Shown here piece after piece: positions 18,086-26,631 of a DNA stretch of 64,000 bases; within the stretch, counting starts at the first letter, position 1, and each line of letters starts with the position of its first letter. The stretch covers positions 620,001-684,000 of the forward strand of contig NZ_LWLB01000001.1 of NCBI RefSeq assembly GCF_001905145.1, written 5' to 3'. The notes beneath the pieces were generated by a model. That model saw nothing but the letters and a program-made list of their open reading frames with translations, had not been told where the DNA came from and made no database searches. Both the position numbers and the translations under genes were made by a program. This stretch comes from Nocardiopsis sp. TSRI0078. GTDB taxonomy: Bacteria; Actinomycetota; Actinomycetes; Streptosporangiales; Streptosporangiaceae.

Positions 18086-19273
18086 ATGGAGGACCGCTCC
18101 ACGACAGCGGAGAACCGTTCCACGACGGCACACGGGGGGCGGCGGCCGGCGCCCGCCCGCGCCGAGAACCGTACGGCACCGCCCACGTTCGGCGTCGAGG
18201 AGGAGTTCTTCGTCGTCGACCCCGGTACCCGCGGCATCGTGTCCCGGGGGCCCGAGGTGCTCGCCGACACCCGTCTGGCGGGCGGCAGCCCCTCCGGGGA
18301 GTTCAGCCGCGTGCAGGTGGAGGCCAACACCCCCGTGTGCGACGGGGCGGAGGAGGCCCTGTGGTTCCTGCGCGCGGCCCGCGGGGAGTTCGACCGCGCC
18401 GCCGGCGCGAGCGGGCTCTCCGTCGTCGCCTCCGGCACCCCGGTCCTGGGTGACCCCGCCTCGGCTCTGGTGAGCGAGGACCCCCGCTACGCCGACATCG
18501 CCGCGCACCTGGGCACCCTGCGGGAGGCGCTCGTCGTGTGCGGCTGCCACGTGCACGTGGGCATCCCCGACCAGGGGGCCGCGGTGCTGGTGAGCGACCA
18601 CCTGCGCCGGTGGCTGCCGTTCCTGGTGGCGGTGTCGGCGAACTCGCCCTTCCAGGCCGGGCGCGACACCGGGTACGCCAGTTGGCGGGCGATCGCCTGG
18701 AGCCGCCTGCCCTCGGCCGGACCGCCCCCTCTGCTGCACTCCCCGGCCGGGCACGAGCGGATCGTGAGGGCGCTCGCCGACACCGGGGCGATCCTGGACC
18801 GGCACATGGTCTACTGGGACATCCGCCCCTCCGACCACCTGCCCACACTGGAGATCAGGGTGGGTGACGTGGCCGCCACCGCGGAGGAGGCCCTGCTGCT
18901 CGCCTGCCTCACCCGCGGCCTGGCCGCCCGCGCGCTCACCGACGTCCGGCACGGGGTCCCCGCGCCGGACATCCCCGACCACGCGCTGCGCGCGGCCCTG
19001 TGGCGGGCCGCCCGGGACGGGATGGAGGGCGTGGTGCCCGACCCGATGACCGGTGAGGCACTGCCGGGGTCGACGGCCGCCGACCGGCTGCTGCACGCCG
19101 CGCTCCCCGGGCTGCTCTCCAACGGCGACGCCGACCTGACCGCCTCCCTGCTGGACCGCGTACGCGCGTCCGGAACGGGCGCGGCGCGCCAGCGCGCCGC
19201 CTACGCCCGCCGGGGCAGCCTGGTCGACGTGGTGGACCACCTCGTCACCGAGACCCGGGAGGGCCTGGCCTGA
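18086..19273 (+). CDS. YbdK-type carboxylate-amine ligase (glutamate-cysteine ligase 2 family)
   Basis: 395 residues from ATG 18086 with GGGAGG upstream; 34 more open codons upstream lack similarity. It belongs to the GCS2 family. Landmarks are FGVEEEFFVVDP (ATP/Mg2+-binding Glu cluster), VQVEANTPVC, CGCHVHVGIPD, and DIRPSDHLPTLEIRVGD. E. coli YbdK makes gamma-glutamylcysteine weakly. In actinobacteria this family also includes other gamma-glutamyl or carboxylate-amine ligases, so the substrate is open. The N-terminal 45 residues are a low-complexity Thr/Ala/Arg tail. The gene stands alone. Confidence 0.88.
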   Translation: MEDRSTTAENRSTTAHGGRRPAPARAENRTAPPTFGVEEEFFVVDPGTRGIVSRGPEVLADTRLAGGSPSGEFSRVQVEANTPVCDGAEEALWFLRAARGEFDRAAGASGLSVVASGTPVLGDPASALVSEDPRYADIAAHLGTLREALVVCGCHVHVGIPDQGAAVLVSDHLRRWLPFLVAVSANSPFQAGRDTGYASWRAIAWSRLPSAGPPPLLHSPAGHERIVRALADTGAILDRHMVYWDIRPSDHLPTLEIRVGDVAATAEEALLLACLTRGLAARALTDVRHGVPAPDIPDHALRAALWRAARDGMEGVVPDPMTGEALPGSTAADRLLHAALPGLLSNGDADLTASLLDRVRASGTGAARQRAAYARRGSLVDVVDHLVTETREGLA

Positions 19274-19296
19274 GGCGGGGCCGCCCGGTCCCGGGC

Positions 19297-19548
19297 GGTG
19301 TCCTCCGCACGGGCGGGGTCGTGTGGCCGGACACGGGTGGAGGAGGCTCGGACGGCCCCGTTGTGGACCGCGGCTCCCCTGCCGTGGCTTGTCGCGACCG
19401 TCCGCCTCTGCTCGGGCAGGGTGATCGCGCGTTCGGCGGTGTCGTGGCCGCGGCGGGCTGGACGATGGTCGCCTCGACCTTGCGTGCGCGCAGGTGGGCG
19501 TGGACCGCGACCGGGGGATGCCTGGTCGCCCAGGACCCGGCCGGGGCG
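19297..19548 (-). pseudogene. IS5-type transposase remnant (C-terminal half), left of pair
   Basis: Minus-strand frames give, in order, R-P-G-R-V-L-G-D-Q-A, then H-A-H-L-R-A-R-K-V-E-A-T-I, then D-T-A-E-R-A-I, VAT and D-P. This is the order of the DDE C-terminal half in IS5-family transposases, but it needs at least two frameshifts and lacks the intervening segment. It ends three bases from the stop of the small membrane gene. A second, inverted remnant lies at 20171-20425. Confidence 0.6.
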
Positions 19549-19550
19549 GG

Positions 19551-19937
19551 TCAGCCGCCGTACAGGAAGTAGGACAGGCACGCCCAGGCGATGACGCCCA
19601 CGAGCATCGTCCACACGACCCAGGAGGGGGGCTCGTACTCCTTGGGCCCGATCGTCTCCCCGGCGGCCTTCCGGCGGTTGAGCTCCTTCCGCCTGCCCCA
19701 GGGGAAGAACAGCATCAGGGACAGCAGGGCCAGGGCCCCGCCGAGCGTGAACAGGATCATGTTCGGCGGCTCGCCCTTGAACAGTCCGGTACCGACGCCG
19801 CCCGCGAGCGGGATGAGGACCCACAGCAGCGTCGTCCGCTGCCGCCAGTCGACGGTGACGGCGCAGTGGCTGAGCGAGAGGACGGCGGCGCCGAGGGCGA
19901 AGGCGGCCAGGGCGAGCTCGCGGGACGCGTGGAACAC
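19551..19937 (-). CDS. Small membrane protein of unknown function
   Basis: 128 residues from GTG 19937, with AAGGA nine bases upstream. The frame runs further upstream but that part has no membrane character. Four hydrophobic segments are visible: A-L-A-A-F-A-L-G-A-A-V-L, T-L-L-W-V-L-I-P-L-A-G-G-V, M-I-L-F-T-L-G-G-A-L-A-L-L, and a C-terminal VVWTMLVGVIAWACLSYFLY. A charged loop, RRKELNRRKAAGE, separates the last two. I do not recognise the family. It sits between two decayed IS5-type transposase fragments in opposite orientations, so it may have been captured or simply bracketed by insertions. Confidence 0.65.
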   Translation of the reverse strand: MFHASRELALAAFALGAAVLSLSHCAVTVDWRQRTTLLWVLIPLAGGVGTGLFKGEPPNMILFTLGGALALLSLMLFFPWGRRKELNRRKAAGETIGPKEYEPPSWVVWTMLVGVIAWACLSYFLYGG

Positions 19938-20170
19938 GGTCGAGGGTCCTTGGGTGAGCGGTGGGCGAACGGGGTGACCGGTGAGACGGAAGCTGGGAAC
20001 GCGCCACGAGGCATCCTCCCAGGATGCGGAGTGCCCGGACGTGTTCCGGGCCCCCGCCCGCCGCCGCCAGCGGCCAAGAGCCCGTCGCGAGCGATCGGAT
20101 CGACCGGCGCGCGTGCCCACCAGCACGCTGCCGGGGCCGCGGGAAGGGGGACACCGCGCGGGACGGATCG

Positions 20171-20425
20171 GACGGACGCTCCCGGGGCGGACCGACCACC
20201 AAGGTCCACCTGACCGCCGACCAGCACCGGCGGCCCCTGGTGCCGGCCTGCGTCCCAGGCCGGCGGGGCCGCGACACCGCGGAGCGGACGATCAACCCGC
20301 TCAAGCAGAACCGGGCCGTCGCGACCCGCTGTGACGAGCGGGCCGCGATCTTCGACGGGACGGTGCGGGTGATCTCGGTCCGGGTCCGGCTCCGCGACCC
20401 GATCCGCTCAAGGAACAGTGCCTAG
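20171..20425 (+). pseudogene. IS5-type transposase remnant with internal deletion, right of pair
   Basis: The frame reads DGRSRGGPTTKVHLTADQH, the middle-Asp region of IS5-family DDE transposases. It then passes directly to R-D-T-A-E-R-T-I-N-P-L-K-Q-N-R-A-V-A-T-R, which is normally over 100 residues later. The N-terminus is missing. Its stop overlaps the convergent PfkB-gene stop by two bases. It shares its C-terminal part with the left remnant, in inverted orientation. Confidence 0.75.
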
Positions 20426-21459
20426 CCCACGAGCTCCCCCGGCTCCTCGCCGCGGTCCGCCAGCTCGTCCATGGTGGGCGGGTCCGCGCCCTCCCTGGTC
20501 ACCGTGACCGCGGCGACGGAGGCCGCGAACCCCAGCAGGTCCGCCAGGGCGGCCTCGTCCAGCCCGGCCAGCCGCGCCCGGGGCCGCTCTCCCAGCAGGT
20601 CGCGGCGGTCCAGCCAGTTCAGCAGGGCACCCATGAAGGAGTCGCCCGCGCCCACGGTGTCGGCCACCTCGGCCCGGGGCGCGGCCACCGACACCTCCCT
20701 GCCGTGGGAGACCGCGAGGGCGCCGTCGCCGCCCATGGTCACCACCACCAGCGCCGGACCCAGCGCGGCGACGGCGTGGGCCGCCCGCACCGGGGACAGG
20801 TCCGGGTAGAGGAACGCCAGGTCCTCGTCGCTCGCCTTCACCAGGTGCGCCTGCGCGGCGTGCCGCAGGGCCAGCGCGCGGGCGTTCTCCGGGTCGCCGA
20901 TGACGTCCCGGCGGATGTTGGGGTCCAGGGTGAGCGTCACCTGCCCGCGCCCGTGCTCGCGGCGCAGCAGCGCCTCGATCATGGTGGCGCCCGGCTCCCG
21001 GAACAGCGCGATCGACGCGGCGTGCACCGCCCGCACCCCCGGCTCCAGCTCCTCGGGCAGCTCCCCGGGGCGCCAGCGCCAGTCGGCGGCGTCGTCCATG
21101 CGGAAGTCGTAGCGGGCCGACCCGTCCGGGCCGAGCGTGGCCAGGGCGAGCGCCGTCGGCTCCTCCGCGGCGAGCAGCCCCGAGGGGTCCAGTCCCTCGC
21201 CGAGCAGGCGCTCGCGGATCAGGGCGCCGAAGCCGTCCGCGCCGATGCGCGCGAGCAGGCGGGTGGGGGTGCCCAGACGGGCCGCCGCGACCGCCGTGTT
21301 GGCCGGGCCGCCGCCGGGCGCCGCCCGCAGCACGTCGGCACCGTGCGCGGTCGGCAGCAGGTCCATGACGTTCTCGCCGATCACGACGAGCCGTGGGTCC
21401 CCTCCCCCGGCTCCTCCCTCCGCGAGGCCTCGGCGGTCCTGTGTGTTCTGGGTGGTCAC
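20422..21459 (-). CDS. PfkB-family sugar kinase (probable fructokinase)
   Basis: 345 residues from GTG 21459. It is a ribokinase/PfkB fold: GENVMDLLP at the start, GGGPANTAVAAARLG (sugar-binding Gly motif), TLDPNIRRDVI, and DTVGAGDSFMGALLN with the catalytic Asp and anion hole. It phosphorylates a furanose sugar with ATP. Its GTG overlaps the stop of the AGE-family isomerase gene by four bases, so the two proteins are made together. An aldose/ketose isomerase feeding a fructokinase makes mannose-to-fructose-6-phosphate a sensible pathway (inference). The 3' end overlaps an IS remnant on the other strand. Confidence 0.88.
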   Translation of the reverse strand: MTTQNTQDRRGLAEGGAGGGDPRLVVIGENVMDLLPTAHGADVLRAAPGGGPANTAVAAARLGTPTRLLARIGADGFGALIRERLLGEGLDPSGLLAAEEPTALALATLGPDGSARYDFRMDDAADWRWRPGELPEELEPGVRAVHAASIALFREPGATMIEALLRREHGRGQVTLTLDPNIRRDVIGDPENARALALRHAAQAHLVKASDEDLAFLYPDLSPVRAAHAVAALGPALVVVTMGGDGALAVSHGREVSVAAPRAEVADTVGAGDSFMGALLNWLDRRDLLGERPRARLAGLDEAALADLLGFAASVAAVTVTREGADPPTMDELADRGEEPGELVG

Positions 21460-22736
21460 GCGTCCCCTCCGGGGGTGTGTTCTGATGCGGTCGGCAGCGC
21501 GCCCGCGATGGAGGCCGACAGTCCGACCTGGGGCAGGAGCACCGCCTGGTAGGCGTGGTAGACGTCCGGCTTGCCCGACCACACGCCTCCGGCGGGCCGG
21601 TTGCCCGGGTCCAGCTCGTGGTGCCAGCTGCCGCGTTCGCGGTCCACGTGGTACCGGTCGGCGTAGGCCCACCAGCGGTCGTACAGGTCGGTGTAGGAGG
21701 GCTCCCCCGTGTGCTCGCCCAGCGCCCAGGCGGCCATGGCGGCCTCGGCCACCACCCAGTGCATGCGCTCGCGCACGACCGGGCGGTCCTCCCAGTCGAG
21801 GGTGTAGACGAACCCGTCGGCGCCGTCGACCGCCCAGCCCCGGCGGAGGGCGCCCGCGAACAGCGACTCCGCGTCGGTGCGCAGCCATGCGGGGACGGGC
21901 TCCCCGGCCCGGGCGAGCGCGATCTCCAGGTGGACCAGGAGCCGCGCCCATTCGAGCAGGTGGCCGGTGGTGCTGCCGAAGGGCCGGAAGGGGTGGTCGG
22001 GCTGGTCCCGGTTGTAGTCCGGGACCGGCTTCCAACCGGGGGTGAAGTGCTCGGGCAGGCGCCAGTCGTGCTCGGCGGCCACGCCGTGGACCAGCCGTTC
22101 GGCGATGGAGAGCGCGCGCCGGGCCCACAGGATGTCCCCGGTGGCGTCGGCGGCGGCGAGGAAGGCCTCCACGGCGTGCATGTTGCTGTTGGCGCCCCGG
22201 TACTCCTCGGTGGCGGTCCACCGGTCGTCCCAGCTCTCCCGCAGGGCTCCGGCGGACTCCTCCCAGAAGCGGGCGTCCATGACGCGCAGCGCCTCGTCGA
22301 GCAGCTCGCGGGCACCGGGCCGTCCGGCGACGGTGGCCGTGGAGGCGGCCAGGACCACGAAGGCGTGCTCGTAGGCGGACTTGCGCGGGAGCTCATGGGA
22401 GCGCTCCCGAAGCGCGTCCGCACCAGATGGCGCGGGCACCTGGTCGAACCATCCGCCGGCCTCGGCGTCGCGCAGGGGCCCCTCCGCCAGGGCCGCCACC
22501 CCGTGGTCGGCCAGCCGTCCGGCGTCAGCCGCGCCGCGCAGGTGCGCGAGGGAGAACACGTGTGTCATCCGCGCGGTGATCCAGGCGGCGACGGGCCGGT
22601 CCTCCACCCGTCCGTCCGCGTCGAGCCACCCGAAGCCGTCGGAGACCGCGGACCCCGCGGCGAAGCCGCACAGGCGCCCCTCCTCCTCGCGCAGCCACTC
22701 GGGGCTCCCGGGGGCCGGGTGTGTCGATGCTGTCAA
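21456..22736 (-). CDS. AGE-family sugar epimerase/isomerase (mannose-isomerase-like)
   Basis: 426 residues. It is an N-acylglucosamine 2-epimerase-fold (alpha/alpha)6 barrel. Typical segments are W-I-T-A-R-M-T-H-V-F-S-L, SAYEHAFVVLAAS, EEYRGANSNMHAVEAFLAA, GHLLEWARLLVHLE, and GSWHHELD with the paired His of the family active site. Known members interconvert mannose/fructose, glucose/fructose/mannose, or N-acylglucosamine/N-acylmannosamine. A mannose isomerase of this fold is known from Thermobifida. Coupling to a PfkB kinase favours a mannose/fructose role. A CebR/CelR-like palindrome lies inside the gene at 22396-22409. Confidence 0.88.
   Translation of the reverse strand: MTASTHPAPGSPEWLREEEGRLCGFAAGSAVSDGFGWLDADGRVEDRPVAAWITARMTHVFSLAHLRGAADAGRLADHGVAALAEGPLRDAEAGGWFDQVPAPSGADALRERSHELPRKSAYEHAFVVLAASTATVAGRPGARELLDEALRVMDARFWEESAGALRESWDDRWTATEEYRGANSNMHAVEAFLAAADATGDILWARRALSIAERLVHGVAAEHDWRLPEHFTPGWKPVPDYNRDQPDHPFRPFGSTTGHLLEWARLLVHLEIALARAGEPVPAWLRTDAESLFAGALRRGWAVDGADGFVYTLDWEDRPVVRERMHWVVAEAAMAAWALGEHTGEPSYTDLYDRWWAYADRYHVDRERGSWHHELDPGNRPAGGVWSGKPDVYHAYQAVLLPQVGLSASIAGALPTASEHTPGGDA
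22396..22409. promoter_or_regulatory. CebR/CelR-like LacI-family operator candidate inside the AGE gene
   Basis: TGGGAGCGCTCCCG differs at one end base from the TGGGAGCGCTCCCA site of CelR/CebR sugar regulators in actinobacteria. It lies about 330 bases inside the coding region. In G+C-rich DNA a chance match is possible. Confidence 0.3.
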
Positions 22737-22996
22737 TCCACTGCCTCCTCAGGCGTCGGTTCGCAGGTCCACGCTATCCCGCGGCCTCGGCACGGTGGTA
22801 GCCCGGGGACCCGGATCAGCGCGAACCTGGTCAGCGGAAAACCGGATGCGCCGCGGGCCCCCGTCTGCCAGAGTCGCTCCGGCGCCCGCGGGGTGGCGCT
22901 CCTCCACGGCGGCCGGCGGCCCCGCCCACCGGTCCGGGCGGGCGTCCCCTCCGAGCGGCCGGGACCCGACCACGTCACAGGACCAGGAGAGCCACC

Positions 22997-23833
22997 ATGA
23001 CCCACTCCCGTTCCGCGGCGCGTCCGGAGGGAGGCGACCTTTCCCGCGACCCGCTCCCGCTGCGCGGCCGGACCGCCCTGGTCACCGGGGCCAGCAGGCG
23101 CGGCGGCATCGGCTACGCCGTCGCCCGCCGCCTCGCCGCCTACGGCGCCTCCGTGATGCTCCACCACCACCAGCCGCACGACGCCGAGATGCCCTGGGGC
23201 GCCGACGACCTCCACGAGGTGCTCGACGGCGTGCGTGCGGTGCTCGGCGACCCCGGGGCCCGCGTGGCCGACGTCGGCGCGGACATGGCCGATCCCGGCT
23301 CACCCGCCCGGGTCGTCGGTGCGGCCGTCGCCGAGTTCGGCCGCCTCGACGTCCTGGTGGCCAACCACGCGCGCAACGGCGGGGACGCGCCCCTCGCCGA
23401 AGTGACCCCGGAGATGCTCGACGGACACTGGGCCGTCGACGCCCGCGCGCCCATCCTGCTGGCCCAGGCCCTCGCCGCCCGGCACGACGGGCGGCCCGGC
23501 GGCCGGGTGCTGTTCATGACATCCGGGCAGATCCACGGCGCGATGCCCGGCGAGGTGGCGTACGCGTCGGCCAAGGCGGTCCTGGCCCAGATCACCCCGA
23601 CCCTCGCCGCCGAACTGGGCCCGCGCAACATCACCGTGAACGCCGTCGACCCCGGTCCCGTACAGACCGGCTACATCGACGACGAGCTCATGGAGCGCGT
23701 CCTGCCCCGCTTCCCGGCGGGCCGGGTGGGCATGCCGGGCGATCCGGCCCGGCTGCTGGCGTGGCTGGCCACCGACGAGGCCGCGTGGGTCACCGGCCAG
23801 GTGATCAGCTCCGACGGCGGCTTCAGTTGCTGA
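22997..23833 (+). CDS. Short-chain dehydrogenase/reductase
   Basis: 278 residues from ATG 22997 with AGGAG upstream. It has a classical SDR fold: cofactor loop VTGASRRGGIGYAVARRL, catalytic YASAK, and N-A-V-D-P-G-P-V-Q-T-G after the active site. The structural motif reads V-A-N-H-A-R-N-G instead of NNAG. The C-terminus GQVISSDGGFSC is typical of 3-oxoacyl-ACP-reductase-like SDRs. Its substrate cannot be told. It is divergent from the sugar isomerase across a 260-base gap and convergent with the alpha/beta hydrolase. It is not obviously part of either operon. Confidence 0.85.
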   Translation: MTHSRSAARPEGGDLSRDPLPLRGRTALVTGASRRGGIGYAVARRLAAYGASVMLHHHQPHDAEMPWGADDLHEVLDGVRAVLGDPGARVADVGADMADPGSPARVVGAAVAEFGRLDVLVANHARNGGDAPLAEVTPEMLDGHWAVDARAPILLAQALAARHDGRPGGRVLFMTSGQIHGAMPGEVAYASAKAVLAQITPTLAAELGPRNITVNAVDPGPVQTGYIDDELMERVLPRFPAGRVGMPGDPARLLAWLATDEAAWVTGQVISSDGGFSC

Positions 23834-23866
23834 CGAGCCGATCGTGCTCGCGGACCCGGGACCGGA

Positions 23867-24727
23867 TCAGGCCCCGGATTCCGGGCTCCGGCCCCTTCCC
23901 GCCGCGTTGCGTGCGGCGACCCTGGTGTCGCCCACGTCGGCGGCTCGGCAGGTCCACCGGATGTGCTCGGCGGCCGTGACCGGATCGTCGGCCATGGGGA
24001 TGTGCCCGCTGCCGATCAGCGAGACCATGCGCGCGTTGGGCACCCGGCGGTGGGCGTGCACGGCGCTGGAGGGCAGCAGCGTCCGGTCGCGGTCGCCCCA
24101 GGCGATGGTGACCGGGCACTCGATCGGCCTGGCGGTGAAGTCGTACTCGGCGATACGCGACACCATCCGGATGAAGGGCGACCCCTTCTGCAGCCCCCGG
24201 ACGCTGAACCGGGTGGCCTTGGCCCTGGGCGAGGTGGGGTCGCCACGCAGTGCGACCCGCGCGAGGGCCCTGGCCGGCGCGGTGTCGGCGAGGCGTTCCT
24301 TGGTCCGCATCGGAACGTGGGTGGCGAGCCGGGAGAGGCCGCCGACCGCGCGTATCCCGAACCTGCCGAGGCTGTCGGAGAACCCGGCCGGGGAGAACAC
24401 CGTCACCGACGCGGCCAGGCCCCGCACACCCAGTTCCAGGGCGATCGACCCGCCGAGCGAGTTGCCGGCCAGGTGCGGTCGGCCCAGCCCGTGCAGCTCG
24501 CAGAACGCTTGGATGTCGTCCGTCAGGGTGCGGACGTCATAGGGCTCGTCGGGGGCGGGCGCCGGGGTGGCGCCGAACCCTGGCAGGTCCACGCAGAGGA
24601 CGCGGTAGTCCTCCGCGAGTCGGGCCATCACGGCGGTCCAGCTCTGGCGCCGGTCCCCAAGGCCGTGGAGGAGGACCAGAGGGCGGCCGCTCCCCCGCTC
24701 CTCGAAGGCGATACGTTTCGGGTCCAT
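23867..24727 (-). CDS. Alpha/beta-fold hydrolase
   Basis: 286 residues from ATG 24727 (M-D-P-K-R-I-A-F). Landmarks are the oxyanion region LVLLHGLGDRRQSW, the nucleophile elbow G-N-S-L-G-G, the acid in WGDRDRTLLP and the His in IGSGHIPMADDP. This is the ester, epoxide or C-C hydrolase type. It has no signal peptide, so it acts in the cytoplasm. The C-terminal 30 residues are an Arg/Ala-rich tail. It is convergent with the SDR and follows the acyltransferase gene on the same strand after 98 bases. The substrate is unknown. Confidence 0.85.
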   Translation of the reverse strand: MDPKRIAFEERGSGRPLVLLHGLGDRRQSWTAVMARLAEDYRVLCVDLPGFGATPAPAPDEPYDVRTLTDDIQAFCELHGLGRPHLAGNSLGGSIALELGVRGLAASVTVFSPAGFSDSLGRFGIRAVGGLSRLATHVPMRTKERLADTAPARALARVALRGDPTSPRAKATRFSVRGLQKGSPFIRMVSRIAEYDFTARPIECPVTIAWGDRDRTLLPSSAVHAHRRVPNARMVSLIGSGHIPMADDPVTAAEHIRWTCRAADVGDTRVAARNAAGRGRSPESGA

Positions 24728-24825
24728 GGTGCCTGGTCTACCCGATGCGGCGGTCCCCAGCATCCCCACGGGCCACGGAAACGTCCGGGCTCGCGGAACG
24801 CGGGAGGACCGTCCGCGCGGACCGG

Positions 24826-26163
24826 TCAGCCGTGGCGGGGCTCCCGGGTCAGCGTCACGCCCGTCAGCACCGCGAGCAGGCCGAGCAGCGGGGCCAGGCC
24901 CAGTCCCAGCCCGGACACCGTCAGCGTCAGCATTCCGCCGCCGACCAGCGCCGCCGCGGCCAGCGCCCGCACCATGCCGGGGGAGCCGCCCAGCGCCTTC
25001 GGCGGGTTCTCGAACCGCACCGCCCAGTGCGCCAGCGGCGCGATCAGGGGCAGCAGCGCCACGACGCCCAGCACGCCCCACAGCAGCCACAGGCCCGTCA
25101 TCGGCTTCGGGGTGTCTACCCCCAGCCCGAACACCAGCACGCCCGCCACCACGCTGATCGGCAGCATGTGCCACAGGTAGACCGTCATCAGCTGCGGGCA
25201 GATCCGGTCCAGCAGCCGCGCCGGCCCGGGGCGCTCCGACCACGCGCTGATCCGCTCGCGCAGCAGCACCGCGACACCGACCTGCAGCACGCCCACCGCG
25301 GCGAGCACCAGGGTCGGCGGGGACACGTTCGAGGTCTCCGAGGCGAACACGCCCGTCATGTTCGGCGAGTACGGGCCGAACAGCACCAGGGCCAGGGCGG
25401 TGGCCGCGCCGCCCACCGCCATCCCCGCGGCGTAGCGGAGGCGGATCGCCCCCGTCGCGTAGCGGAACCCCAGCTGGTGCACGCCCAGCCACACGAACGC
25501 CACGTTCAGGTAGCCGACCCAGTCGGCGCCGGTCCCGAACCGGGTCAGGTCCACGGCCGCCGCGGCGGCCAGGAGCGCGGCCGGGACCCACCAGCCGAAC
25601 CGCTCCTGGGCTGCCACCAGCACCGGGGTCGCCACGACCACCAGCACGTACACGGCCAGGAACCACAGCACCATGCCCGCGGCCTCCGCGCCCACGAGCA
25701 CCGCCTGGGCCGGGGCTCCGCCCAGGACCAGCAGGTGGGAGGAGACGATCCACACGGCCGCCAGCGGCACCACCGGCCAGGCGAGCCTGCGCAGCCGCCT
25801 GGCGTACCAGGTCGACACGGACACGCCCCGGTCGGAGGCCGAGCGCCAGCTGATGAGGTTGGCCGCGCCTCCGACGAAGAAGATCAGCGGCATGACCTGG
25901 ACGGCCCACGTCAGGAGGAAGCCCCCGTCGGTGGCCAGGACGCTCCCCGCGCTGAGGGTGTCCTGCTCGTGGACCAGGACCGGCAGCCACCAGTGCTGCA
26001 GGACCACCAGGGCCATGACGAACAGCCGGATGACGTCGAGGAACCTGTCCCTGCCCGCGCCGGGACGCGGCGTCCGCCCGTCCCGGGGAGGCGTCGTCAC
26101 GGCGGTACCGGGGGGATACGCCGACGACGCGCCCCCGTGCTCCTTCTCGACGGTCACGGTCAT
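24826..26163 (-). CDS. Acyltransferase-3 family integral membrane protein (OafA-like)
   Basis: 445 residues from ATG 26163 with AAGGAG upstream. There are about ten hydrophobic segments. The first, D-V-I-R-L-F-V-M-A-L-V-V-L-Q-H-W-W, carries the conserved catalytic-type His, and MPLIFFVGGAANLISW and V-Y-L-W-H-M-L follow, as in the family. These enzymes O-acylate cell-surface sugars, lipids or exported metabolites. The N-terminal 45 residues are a hydrophilic cytoplasmic tail. The acceptor is unknown. Confidence 0.85.
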   Translation of the reverse strand: MTVTVEKEHGGASSAYPPGTAVTTPPRDGRTPRPGAGRDRFLDVIRLFVMALVVLQHWWLPVLVHEQDTLSAGSVLATDGGFLLTWAVQVMPLIFFVGGAANLISWRSASDRGVSVSTWYARRLRRLAWPVVPLAAVWIVSSHLLVLGGAPAQAVLVGAEAAGMVLWFLAVYVLVVVATPVLVAAQERFGWWVPAALLAAAAAVDLTRFGTGADWVGYLNVAFVWLGVHQLGFRYATGAIRLRYAAGMAVGGAATALALVLFGPYSPNMTGVFASETSNVSPPTLVLAAVGVLQVGVAVLLRERISAWSERPGPARLLDRICPQLMTVYLWHMLPISVVAGVLVFGLGVDTPKPMTGLWLLWGVLGVVALLPLIAPLAHWAVRFENPPKALGGSPGMVRALAAAALVGGGMLTLTVSGLGLGLAPLLGLLAVLTGVTLTREPRHG

Positions 26164-26560
26164 CGGTCGCTCCTTGCTCTTCCCGCGCACGGGGTCCCTG
26201 GGCACGGCGCGGGCACAGGGGCCCGTCCGGCCGGGATCAGGGGGTGGCGACGCGTTCTCGAACGCGCCCGGTGGCGTGGCCGCGTCGGTTCAACGGATGA
26301 TGACGCGTCGTAGACGACCCTAGGGCTGGTCGGGGGGTGGTCGCTATGGATCTGGCGCCCCTCTTCGAACGGCGGTCCACCCACCCGGAGAAGGTGGTGT
26401 GCGCACCACCGCGCGTCGGGACGCGACGGTGTAGGGCCCCTTCCGGACGGCGTCGTCCGGGAGGAGTGCCTCGCGCGGGGCGGCGCCCCGAGAGCCCGTG
26501 AAGGTTGCACACACGTTACCCGGGGCGCGGGTGTGTCCGGAGCGCGTCCGCACGGTGGTG

Positions 26561-26594
26561 CGGGTGCCGCGGACCCGCGGGTCCGCGGCACCCG
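26561..26594 (-). terminator. Perfect 34-bp palindrome after nadE; note on the 26164-26631 gap
   Basis: CGGGTGCCGCGGACCCG is followed by its exact reverse complement, 38 bases past the nadE stop. The rest of this 468-base gap upstream of the acyltransferase gene holds no gene that I can support. Confidence 0.7.
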
Positions 26595-26631
26595 CGTCGG
26601 CCCGGAGGGGGCCGTGGAGGGACCGAGGGTC

